The notes beneath the pieces are model-generated. The model saw nothing but the letters and a program-made list of their open reading frames with translations, had not been told where the DNA came from and ran no database searches. Below, piece after piece: positions 25,580-33,654 of a DNA stretch of 64,000 bases (its first letter is position 1; each line of letters starts with the position of its first letter). The stretch is from an uncultured Pelagibacteraceae bacterium (GTDB lineage Bacteria; Pseudomonadota; Alphaproteobacteria; Pelagibacterales; Pelagibacteraceae). Where the stretch lies: NCBI GenBank assembly GCA_902617025.1, contig CACMVB010000003.1:106352-170351 (forward strand). The letters run 5' to 3'. The translations under genes were made by a program, and so were the position numbers.

Positions 25580-26542
25580 CTAATTAGTATTTTTCAATTC
25601 CTTGTAAATATTGTTTACTCTATGGACTTCTTCGGCGGTATTGAAATAGCATTCATATTCAATTTCATTGGGGGTTACATCGAAATGATAATGACCTGCA
25701 TCCTGAGCACCTTTATAAGAATGAAAATGAGTGTGTTCTCCTGATTCTCTTAAATCTAATTTTCCTCCAGAGGGATCATTAGTCCATAAAACTGAATAGC
25801 ATTGAAAATGTGGCCCTATAGGATCGTAAAATTGTAAAAAATCCCTAACACATTTCATTTGTTTTGGATCATAATATTCGTGTTTTATATCTGCATAGTC
25901 TGGTTGGACATGCGATTTAATCTTACCATTTAAGATCCTAAACACACCACCCAGCGCAACACTAAAGTTTGTTTGTAAATTTTCAATTAGTGCAGTTCTC
26001 ATAGATTGAGGTAAAGAGCCTTGCTCACCTGACCTTCCTTTAATTTTAATCTTTATAACATCTCCTTTTTTCCCCTCAGAGTAATAGATATTTCCTAGTC
26101 CGCCATGTTTTCGGTGATTGTAAGGAGTTGATTTACATTTATTATTTTTATCTACTTGAGCAATTATAGATTTTGACTCGTTAGTAATTAAATTCTCATT
26201 AATGATAAGTTCTCCACAGTGACCCTCTAAACACGACATAGCTCCTGAACCTGCACCTAAAGCATATGATTTTTCAGAGCCTATTCTTTTTGCTATTTCT
26301 TCATAATCAAATTCTGTACCTATGAACCTTTTATCGTGCATGTATGGTTCGCCTCCAACATCAACAATTCTTTGGTTTCCACTTATACCTTCAGCAGGGC
26401 AATCCCATTTTCTTAGATCAGGGCATTCAACAATCGAAACATCAACTTCAACATAGTTTTTAGATAAACCTTTTTTTAAAGCTTCGCTTACTTGTTTTAA
26501 GGAAATTTGATGAAAATTAGCTTTTTCGATTGTTAATTCCAT
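25580..26542 (-). CDS. C11orf54/PTD012-family (DUF1907) zinc protein, putative ester hydrolase
   Basis: The 320-aa product aligns from memory along its length with human C11orf54. Shared blocks are VSIVECPDLRKWD, GEPYM, the GAGSG loop, the GALGG/VALGGVF strand, KSHVQPDY and the C-terminal EHTHFHSYKG...GHYHFD. The human protein binds zinc through three His residues of that C-terminal motif. The matching residues here are His270, His272 and His286, all present. A metal-dependent esterase activity has been proposed for the human protein, and the physiological substrate is unclear. It diverges from the hydratase gene across 51 bp and leads into the PanB-like gene. Confidence 0.82.
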   Translation of the reverse strand: MELTIEKANFHQISLKQVSEALKKGLSKNYVEVDVSIVECPDLRKWDCPAEGISGNQRIVDVGGEPYMHDKRFIGTEFDYEEIAKRIGSEKSYALGAGSGAMSCLEGHCGELIINENLITNESKSIIAQVDKNNKCKSTPYNHRKHGGLGNIYYSEGKKGDVIKIKIKGRSGEQGSLPQSMRTALIENLQTNFSVALGGVFRILNGKIKSHVQPDYADIKHEYYDPKQMKCVRDFLQFYDPIGPHFQCYSVLWTNDPSGGKLDLRESGEHTHFHSYKGAQDAGHYHFDVTPNEIEYECYFNTAEEVHRVNNIYKELKNTN

Positions 26543-26593
26543 AATCTATTAATATCATTTAAAGAAGTTTATCAATTAAATATAATTTTTATT

Positions 26594-27373
26594 ATGAACA
26601 AGTTGGGCACAGAACTAGCTAATGCATGGATGAAGAAAACTTTAGTTGATCTAAATGGGTTCAGCGAAAATGAAATCCCAAAAAATCGAGATGAAGCATA
26701 CAAAGCTTTAAATTTATTTTATGAAGAATTGGATAAAAAAACAGTAGGTTGGAAAATAGGGGCAGTCGCAAAAGAAGTTCAAAAAGAGGAAGGCTTTGAT
26801 GGGCCTGTTCCAGGTAAAATTTTTAAAGAAACTATCTTACCTTCTAATTGCTCGATTAAATATTCAGAAATCCCTTACTCCAACTTGGAATGTGAATATG
26901 CATTTGAAATTGATCAAGATGTAAAAATTGATGACGAATTACTAAACAAGATAGATAATTTTAAATTATATACAGCTATTGATATTACATCTTCTAGATA
27001 TGTACAAAGTTCAAAAAATAAATTTGATAAACTAGTTCAAATGTATCTTGGAATTTCTGACCATGGAAATGGAGGTAAGATTATTATAGGAGAAGAGATA
27101 AAGAATTGGCATATAAAAGATATTAATAAAATTAAGATTAGATTAAAAATCAACGATAAAGTTACTGAACCTTATTTCACTGGAACAAAGAGAATAGATC
27201 CTAGAGTCTCATTAAAAGCTTTTGTTGATGAGTTTAAAGATAAAAATATAAGCTTTAAAAAAGGAGATTATCTACTTTGTGGTTCTTTGACTCAACCATA
27301 TAAAATTAATATGAAAGACAAAATTATTGTGACTTACGAAAATTTAAGAGATATTAATATTAAGATCTTATGA
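26594..27373 (+). CDS. 2-keto-4-pentenoate hydratase-like protein (FAH superfamily)
   Basis: Member of the MhpD branch of the fumarylacetoacetate hydrolase superfamily, 259 aa. It has the WKIGAVAKEVQ block (about 52), GPVPGKIF, the metal-site segment LECEYAFEI (the paired Glu motif E.E), a central AIDITSSRY block and the C-terminal GSLTQPYKINMKDKI, typical of hydratases and oxaloacetate/oxalocrotonate decarboxylases. These enzymes act on 2-keto-enoic acids from aromatic or hydroxy-acid breakdown. The stop overlaps the ATG of the SDR gene by 4 nt. Confidence 0.83.
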   Translation: MNKLGTELANAWMKKTLVDLNGFSENEIPKNRDEAYKALNLFYEELDKKTVGWKIGAVAKEVQKEEGFDGPVPGKIFKETILPSNCSIKYSEIPYSNLECEYAFEIDQDVKIDDELLNKIDNFKLYTAIDITSSRYVQSSKNKFDKLVQMYLGISDHGNGGKIIIGEEIKNWHIKDINKIKIRLKINDKVTEPYFTGTKRIDPRVSLKAFVDEFKDKNISFKKGDYLLCGSLTQPYKINMKDKIIVTYENLRDINIKIL

Positions 27374-28116
27374 AAACAGCATTAATCACAGGGGCTAGCC
27401 AAGGCATCGGAGCAGCAATAGCTGATAAGCTTAATGACAAAAAAATTAAAGTTATTTTAGTTTCAAGATCAAGAAATAAATTAAAAACTTTTCAAAAGTA
27501 TTTAAAATTTCCTAAAAATTCTTTAATCATTTCTAAAGACTTGAGATCATTACATGCATGTAATTCAGTTGCTAAAAAAATTAAAAAATTGGATTACCTC
27601 ATAAATGTAGCAGGGGCAACAAAGGGAGGAAAATTTTTAAATTTGAATGACAATATCTGGGAAGATGGATTTAATTTAAAATTTAAAGCTGCAGTAAGAT
27701 TAAGCAGAGCTTTTTGGCCTGCTCTCAAAAAGAGCAAAGGAAAAGTTATTAATATTGGAGGAGGGGCCGCTAGAAATCCTTCAAACACATTTATGATAGG
27801 CGGCGCTGTTAATTCAGCATTAAATAATTTTTCAAAAGCTTTAGCTATGCAAGGTAAGATTGATAAAGTTTCTGTATCGATAATTCATCCAGGTATGACT
27901 TTAACAAGTAGACTAGAAAAACTTTTACAAACAGACGCAAAAATATTTAAAAGAAGCGTTAAACAAATTTTAAAACAAAGGTGCAAAATTGAGAAAATTA
28001 AAAGACCTACAAAACCTGAAGAAGTCGCAAATTTAGTTTATAAACTAATTAAAGATAAAAATTCAAATTTTAAAAACTTTTCAATAGACGGCGGAAAAAT
28101 TAAAAATTTAAGATGA
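27370..28116 (+). CDS. Short-chain dehydrogenase/reductase-family protein lacking the YxxxK motif
   Basis: A 248-aa Rossmann-fold SDR with the cofactor motif TGASQGIGAAIA (residues 6-17) and NVAGA at the NNAG position, followed by the usual Ser-region strand GKVINIGGGAA. At the place where the catalytic Tyr and Lys should sit (YxxxK before AL..F..ALA) the sequence is GGAVNSALNNFSKALA, so both residues appear to be missing. Either the protein is not a classical oxidoreductase or it uses other residues. It sits between the hydratase and the deacetylase-like gene, overlapping both by 4 nt. Confidence 0.8.
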   Translation: MKTALITGASQGIGAAIADKLNDKKIKVILVSRSRNKLKTFQKYLKFPKNSLIISKDLRSLHACNSVAKKIKKLDYLINVAGATKGGKFLNLNDNIWEDGFNLKFKAAVRLSRAFWPALKKSKGKVINIGGGAARNPSNTFMIGGAVNSALNNFSKALAMQGKIDKVSVSIIHPGMTLTSRLEKLLQTDAKIFKRSVKQILKQRCKIEKIKRPTKPEEVANLVYKLIKDKNSNFKNFSIDGGKIKNLR

Positions 28117-29042
28117 TTGTATACAGTCATCCAGATTGTTTACTAAAATTTAATGGACAAGGTCATCCAGAGAGAAAAGAAAGATTAGATAGTATTCTAG
28201 AATCTATCAAATCATCTGATTTAAAAGTGGAGTTTAAAGATGCTCCTAGGGTTGATTTAGAAATAGTTTCATTAGTGCATCCTAAGAAACATATTGAACA
28301 GATATTTGCTAATATTCCAAAAGAAGGGATTGTTGGTGTCGAGAAAGAACCTTACGCAGATACAATGTTATGTCCTGATAGTGAAAATGCAATTTTAAGA
28401 TCTTGTGGTTCAGGTATTGCCGCTTGTGATGATTTAATTAAGAATAATGAGCGAGTTTTTTGTGCAATTAGACCCCCAGGACATCATGCGGAAACCGTTC
28501 GTGCTAACGGCTTTTGTTTCATAAATAACGTAGCAGTTGCGGCACGATATTTACAAAAAAAATATGATATAGGAAAAGTAGCTATTATTGATTTTGATGT
28601 TCATCATGGTAACGGAACCCAAGAAATCTTTTTTAAAGATAAGTCTGTTGCTTATGGATCTTCTCATGAATTTCCATTATTTCCAGGCACCGGAGCTGAA
28701 AATGAAACTGGTGTAGGTAATATTTATAACGCCACTTTAAAAGCTGGCACAAAAAGTGAAGAATTTCATGATATTTTTGAAAAAAAAGTTTTAACTCCTG
28801 TAGAAAAGTTTAAGCCAGAAGTTATTTTAATTTCTGCTGGTTTTGATGCCCATAAAAGAGACCTTCTAGCAAATATAAACTTAGAGTCTAGTGATTTTTT
28901 TACGATAACAAAAAAAATAATTGAGATTGCTAATATTCATTCAAAAGGAAGAGTAATTTCTTTTCTGGAAGGCGGTTATGATTTACAAGCTTTATCTGAA
29001 AGTATAATTGAGCACCTTAAAGGGTTAGAGTCCCATATTTGA
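28113..29042 (+). CDS. Histone deacetylase-superfamily amidohydrolase (acetylpolyamine aminohydrolase-like)
   Basis: Zinc-dependent amide hydrolase of 309 aa; bacterial members remove acetyl groups from polyamines or other small amides. The catalytic His pair is in RPPGHHAE (about 126). The zinc ligands are Asp and His in DFDVHHGNGT (about 163) plus Asp in SAGFDAHKRD, and the EGGYD C-terminal motif is present, so an active site is expected. HpGHPERKER near the N-terminus is typical. It is the last gene of a three-gene operon with the hydratase and SDR, and its 3' end overlaps a small minus-strand ORF by 18 nt. Confidence 0.87.
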   Translation: MIVYSHPDCLLKFNGQGHPERKERLDSILESIKSSDLKVEFKDAPRVDLEIVSLVHPKKHIEQIFANIPKEGIVGVEKEPYADTMLCPDSENAILRSCGSGIAACDDLIKNNERVFCAIRPPGHHAETVRANGFCFINNVAVAARYLQKKYDIGKVAIIDFDVHHGNGTQEIFFKDKSVAYGSSHEFPLFPGTGAENETGVGNIYNATLKAGTKSEEFHDIFEKKVLTPVEKFKPEVILISAGFDAHKRDLLANINLESSDFFTITKKIIEIANIHSKGRVISFLEGGYDLQALSESIIEHLKGLESHI

Positions 29043-29147
29043 CCAGTTATCTGGATTTTCAAATTTCTCTATTTCTTTTTTTGTTACAGGCCTAAAAAGA
29101 TAATAAATAATATATGCCGTCAAAAAAAATAGAAAAATTAAATTCAT
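29025..29147 (-). CDS. Small single-span membrane protein, 40 aa (not in ORF track)
   Basis: I read this ORF directly from the reverse strand. It starts at ATG 29147, ends at TAA 29025 and encodes 40 residues: a hydrophobic N-terminus (MNLIFLFFLTAYIIYYLF) followed by a charged tail (RPVTKKEIEKFENPDNWSN). The layout of one membrane helix with a short cytoplasmic tail, plus a plausible acidic/basic composition, looks protein-like rather than random. No Shine-Dalgarno is visible, which is common here. It overlaps the deacetylase-like gene tail to tail. I do not recognise a family. Confidence 0.5.
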   Translation of the reverse strand: MNLIFLFFLTAYIIYYLFRPVTKKEIEKFENPDNWSNMGL

Positions 29148-29281
29148 TAATTGATATTATCAAATTTTGAGTAAATTTTATCATTAAAATCTCAATATTT
29201 TCTTATTTTTTTATTCACACAGCACCCAAATCGTTCACATATAAAGGTGATTTAATAGACCAAAAGTTTAGAATCCGACTC
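29148..29281. other. Longest intergenic gap; divergent leader of the EP-rich gene
   Basis: At 134 bp this is the longest gene-free stretch in the window. It separates the small minus-strand ORF from the EP-rich protein gene. It is AT-rich and contains a short SD-like AAAGGTG about 30 nt before the ATG at 29282, too far away to serve it. The frame upstream of that ATG is open back to TGA 29168-29170 but holds no ATG, GTG or TTG. I see no hairpin terminator and no tRNA-like fold that I could defend. Confidence 0.4.
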
Positions 29282-29941
<660 letters not shown>

Positions 29942-29942
29942 A

Positions 29943-30710
29943 TTAAAATTTCTTTCCACCTTCAAGATAAGCACACTTTTCGCAAGTTTTTTCAATTTTA
30001 GGTGGTTCATCTAAGTTTAGCACATCTTTCATTTCAATTATTTTTTTCTCTATCCAATCAGTATTTACTCGGTATGGGATTAGTGTAGTTTTAAAATCTA
30101 TCTTATTATCAAATTTATTATTTGTTTTCTCCCCATTACAAACATAAAAAAAAGTTCGGTCTGAAACTTTAAAATTCATTTTTCTTAAGATATGAACATA
30201 AATATCCATCTGTAATTTATAACTAAGATGCCATTCAGCATCGAGATAAGAAGAAACTGTTATGGGATAAGTAGAAGATTGGGCTTTATAATCTACAACA
30301 ACTAATTTTTTTTCAGTCAAATCAAACCAAATATCATCAATACCTCCATGAATTATTAGGTTTGTATTTTCATCTAAATATGAAATGCCACCTTTTAAAG
30401 AATTTCTCCACACATCTAAATCTTTGTGCTTATAGGGAACAAAGTTGAGTTTATGTTTAACCATAATTGGATGAGGTTTTTGTTCTTTTCTATACTGATC
30501 AAATTCTTTCTTTAATAACTCATCGACTGCAACGTTTAGAGCCCATCCAGGCATTGAGGGTTCTTTTAGTCCTTTTACACGATCTAGATAAAAGCACCTT
30601 TTACAGCTCATAAAGTTGAAAAATTTAGACCTACTAATTTTAAAAGGAGTATTTGATTTTTTATCGTAAATAGAAGTTCTTCTTGTTCTGAAAGATACAG
30701 CGTCTTTCAT
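29943..30710 (-). CDS. PD-(D/E)XK nuclease-family protein (RecB/Cas4-like) with Cys pairs
   Basis: A 255-aa protein with the RecB-type nuclease core: GGIDD (motif II aspartate, about 138), VVVDYKAQ (motif III DxK, about 153) and a later Q...Y helix in YKLQMDIYV. It starts with SRSKFFNFMSCKRCFYL, and its C-terminus holds TCEKCAYL. The two Cys pairs flank the core as in iron-sulfur or zinc-bearing Cas4/AddB-type nucleases. There are no CRISPR genes nearby. The ATG overlaps the gltX stop, so it is cotranscribed downstream of lexA-gltX; a DNA-repair role would fit but is inference. Confidence 0.78.
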   Translation of the reverse strand: MKDAVSFRTRRTSIYDKKSNTPFKISRSKFFNFMSCKRCFYLDRVKGLKEPSMPGWALNVAVDELLKKEFDQYRKEQKPHPIMVKHKLNFVPYKHKDLDVWRNSLKGGISYLDENTNLIIHGGIDDIWFDLTEKKLVVVDYKAQSSTYPITVSSYLDAEWHLSYKLQMDIYVHILRKMNFKVSDRTFFYVCNGEKTNNKFDNKIDFKTTLIPYRVNTDWIEKKIIEMKDVLNLDEPPKIEKTCEKCAYLEGGKKF

Positions 30711-32098
30711 TAAATTTGTTTTAGTCTTTTAAGTACTTCAGCCTTATCTAATGAGAGAATAACATCATAAAGACCAGGCCCAAATCTTGAGCCAACTAGC
30801 GCTATCCTTAAAGGTTGACCTACACCTTTAAAGTTAGTTTTATATTTATCAATTAGAGACTTTATTAAAGGTTCTAAAGTTTCTCTAGATAATGAGGAAA
30901 GTTTTTCATATTCATTAATAAATTCATTTATTATTTTTTTTGATAAATCATCAATTAATTTTTTATCATCTGCACTTATCTCAATTTTTTCATTAATAAT
31001 ATACTGAGCGTTATTCCAAATATCCTCTAAAGTTTTTGCTTTATTTTTTAAAAAAACCATAGATTTTAAAAGAATACTCTCTTTTGATTGATTTAGAGGT
31101 TTTTTGTATTTTGAAACATATTCTTTAAAAAAATTAAAAAGATCTTTCTGATCGATACTCTTTATATATGTTTCATTTATCGAATAAATTCTATTCATAT
31201 CTAATTTTGAGGGAGACTTACCAACCCCGCTTAAATCAAATAAATCAATACTTTCTTGCTTTGTAAAAATTTCTTTATCTTTGTAAGACCATCCTAATCT
31301 TAATAGATAATTTCTTAAAGCGTCTGATATAACTCCTATTTTAATATAATCTTCAAGAGTGGAAGCATTGTCTCTTTTTGATAATTTTTTTCCTTGTTCA
31401 CTATGAATTAAAGGGATATGTGCAAAGTTTGGAACCTCCCAACCCATAGCTTCGTAAATTTGCCTCTGTTTAAAAGAATTGATCATATGATCATCTCCTC
31501 TAATAACATGAGTTATCTTCATTTCATGATCATCAACCGTGGCTGAGAGCTGATATGTTGGAGTATTATCTTTTCTTAGAATTACAAAATCCTCAATAGT
31601 AGAATTTGAAATATTTCTTTCCCCTTGAACTAAATCTTTTATAATCGTATTCCCTGATATTTTGCTTTTAAATCTTACTACTGGTTTTACTCCCTCAGGA
31701 ATTTTTAAATCTTTGGCATCTCTCCATTTTCTATTATAAACATATGGTATTCCTTGTTTTTTACATTTTTCTTTTTGCTCATTTATTTCTTCCTCAGAAC
31801 AATAACATTTGTAGGCAAAACCTTTTTTTAACAATTCCTCTGCAACTTTAATGTGTTTAGATATATTTTTTGATTGTATATATTCATCTCCATCATGCTC
31901 AATACCAAGCCAAGCTAAGGATGCAATAATTTGTTTTTTGAATTCATCTTTAGATCTTTCTTTATCAGTATCCTCGATCCTAAGAAAATATTTCCCGTTA
32001 TTTTTTTTTGCTAAAAGCCAATTGAATAAGGCTGTTCGAACTCCGCCAATGTGAAGAGGCCCAGTAGGAGAGGGCGCAAACCTACAATTAAAAGACAT
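30710..32098 (-). CDS. gltX: Glutamate-tRNA ligase
   Basis: Class I aminoacyl-tRNA synthetase charging tRNA-Glu, 462 aa. The HIGH-type motif is PTGPLHIGG (residues 11-19), and the second signature is KKLSKRD near 240, with the usual HVIRGDDH block between them. The C-terminal anticodon-binding region is all-alpha, as expected. It starts 19 nt after lexA on the same strand. In many alphaproteobacteria comEC lies between lexA and gltX; it is missing here. Confidence 0.97.
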   Translation of the reverse strand: MSFNCRFAPSPTGPLHIGGVRTALFNWLLAKKNNGKYFLRIEDTDKERSKDEFKKQIIASLAWLGIEHDGDEYIQSKNISKHIKVAEELLKKGFAYKCYCSEEEINEQKEKCKKQGIPYVYNRKWRDAKDLKIPEGVKPVVRFKSKISGNTIIKDLVQGERNISNSTIEDFVILRKDNTPTYQLSATVDDHEMKITHVIRGDDHMINSFKQRQIYEAMGWEVPNFAHIPLIHSEQGKKLSKRDNASTLEDYIKIGVISDALRNYLLRLGWSYKDKEIFTKQESIDLFDLSGVGKSPSKLDMNRIYSINETYIKSIDQKDLFNFFKEYVSKYKKPLNQSKESILLKSMVFLKNKAKTLEDIWNNAQYIINEKIEISADDKKLIDDLSKKIINEFINEYEKLSSLSRETLEPLIKSLIDKYKTNFKGVGQPLRIALVGSRFGPGLYDVILSLDKAEVLKRLKQI

Positions 32099-32117
32099 TA
32101 ATATTAATTAGACTATT

Positions 32118-32792
32118 TTAATGAAAGTTTCTATATAAAGAAACAAGTTTACCTTGAATTTTTATTCTATTTGCAGCGTAAATTTTAGTTCCGTAATTTC
32201 GATTTGCTGCCTCAAGAGCGATAGTGTTCCCTTTTTTTCTTACTCTTTTTAAAGTAGCTTCCTGGTCGTCTATTAAGACTACTGCAATCTGACCATTGTC
32301 TACATTTGAAACTTTTTTTATGATAACCGTATCACCGTCAGAAATACCTGCTTCAATCATTGAATCACCTTTTACTTTAAGACCAAAGTGCTCACCATTA
32401 TTTTGAAGATCTTCCGGTAAAGCAACCTTATCAACTTCTTGTTGAATAGCTTCAATTGGTGTACCAGCAGCAATACTTCCTAATACTGACACGTCAGTAG
32501 ATTTATTATCATTCTTATCTAATCCGCCTTTGATAACGCTTGGTGTAAACGTATTAAATATATCATTTGCGCTCGCGTTTTCAGGTAATTTCACCACTTC
32601 CAAAGCTCTTGCTTTATGTGCTAATCGCTTAACAAAACCTCTTTCTTCTAATGCAGAAATTAATCTATGTATTCCTGATTTCGACTTAAGGTTGAGTGAA
32701 TTCTTCATTTCTTCATAAGATGGAGAAATCCCTGAAGATCTAATCTTCTTATTGATGAATATTAATAAATTTTTTTGTTTTTTTGTTAGCAT
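32118..32792 (-). CDS. lexA: LexA repressor (SOS regulator)
   Basis: Autocleaving repressor of the SOS response, 224 aa. I choose ATG 32792 over the track's 32810: the family begins MLTKKQ, and a GAGG lies 8 nt upstream of this ATG. The N-terminal winged helix (1-70) includes the recognition-helix region KSKSGIHRLI. The autocleavage dipeptide is Ala109-Gly110 in SIAAGTP. The catalytic Ser is in KGDSM (144) and the catalytic Lys in EATLKRV (182). A perfect alphaproteobacterial SOS box lies just upstream, which predicts autoregulation. It precedes gltX. Confidence 0.96.
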   Translation of the reverse strand: MLTKKQKNLLIFINKKIRSSGISPSYEEMKNSLNLKSKSGIHRLISALEERGFVKRLAHKARALEVVKLPENASANDIFNTFTPSVIKGGLDKNDNKSTDVSVLGSIAAGTPIEAIQQEVDKVALPEDLQNNGEHFGLKVKGDSMIEAGISDGDTVIIKKVSNVDNGQIAVVLIDDQEATLKRVRKKGNTIALEAANRNYGTKIYAANRIKIQGKLVSLYRNFH

Positions 32793-32814
32793 AGAACAAA
32801 CCTCGTACATCTAT

Positions 32815-32829
32815 GTTCTATAAAAGTTC
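32815..32829 (-). promoter_or_regulatory. LexA (SOS) box, GTTC-N7-GTTC
   Basis: The plus strand reads GTTCTATAAAAGTTC, a perfect direct repeat GTTC-N7-GTTC, the form recognised by alphaproteobacterial LexA. It ends 23 nt upstream of the lexA ATG, between trpC and lexA, overlapping where the lexA promoter must be. Autorepression of lexA and SOS induction of lexA, gltX and the nuclease gene follow as an inference. Confidence 0.9.
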
Positions 32830-32862
32830 TTTTTGAATTACAACTTCAAATAAATGGCTAAT

Positions 32863-33654
32863 TTATTGAGTAATTTGAATTAATTTTTTCATTAATTCAC
32901 TAGGATTGTCGGATTTTAAAAGTGATTCTCCAATAAGAAAATTTTTAATTCCGGTTTTTTCATAAATATATTTTGCGTCACTTGCAGTTTTAATTCCGCT
33001 TTCAGAAATAATAGGCCCTTTATGTGTTTTGATAACTTCAAAAATAGAAATAGTATTATTTATTGAAACCTCAAGTGTTTTTAAATTTCTATTATTTATT
33101 CCAATTAATGCTTGATCAAATTTTAAGGCTATTTCAGCTTCTTTTTGACTATGCACTTCAACTATGACTGATAGATTATGTTTTAATGCTTCAGAATAAA
33201 TCTCATCTGCTTGGGTTCCATTAAGTGCTGCAATTATTAACAAAACACAATCGCAACCATAGCTTTTTGATAAAGCGATTTGATAAGGATCTATAAAAAA
33301 ATCTTTAGCTAGAACTGGTATTTTAAATTGTTTTTTTATATCTTGAATATAATCTAGTTTTCCTAAAAAATGCTTTTCCTCAGTCAAAACCGAAAGGCAA
33401 ATAGCACCATTATCTATATACATTTTTGCAATGTTTAAATGATCAAAATTATCTACAAGAACGCCAGCAGATGGGCTAGCTTTTTTAATTTCGGTTATTA
33501 AAGAAATACCCCTATTTTTTTGGATTGTTTCTTTAAAATTTAAAAAACTTTGCTCTTTGATATTTTTTTCTAAAACACCTAAAGATTTTTCTTTTTTAAT
33601 TAGGTCTAAAGAGTGTCTTTTTTCCTCGATAATTTTTTCTAAAATATTAGTCAT
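32863..33654 (-). CDS. trpC: Indole-3-glycerol phosphate synthase
   Basis: Closes the indole ring in tryptophan synthesis. The 263-aa TIM barrel shows the family blocks LITEIKKASPSAG (catalytic Lys, about 53-60), VLTEEKHFLG, VLAKDFFIDPYQI, LIGINNRNLKTLEV and ISESGI. The ATG overlaps the trpD stop by one base, so it is the last trp gene of the operon. trpF, trpB and trpA are not in the window. Confidence 0.97.
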   Translation of the reverse strand: MTNILEKIIEEKRHSLDLIKKEKSLGVLEKNIKEQSFLNFKETIQKNRGISLITEIKKASPSAGVLVDNFDHLNIAKMYIDNGAICLSVLTEEKHFLGKLDYIQDIKKQFKIPVLAKDFFIDPYQIALSKSYGCDCVLLIIAALNGTQADEIYSEALKHNLSVIVEVHSQKEAEIALKFDQALIGINNRNLKTLEVSINNTISIFEVIKTHKGPIISESGIKTASDAKYIYEKTGIKNFLIGESLLKSDNPSELMKKLIQITQ

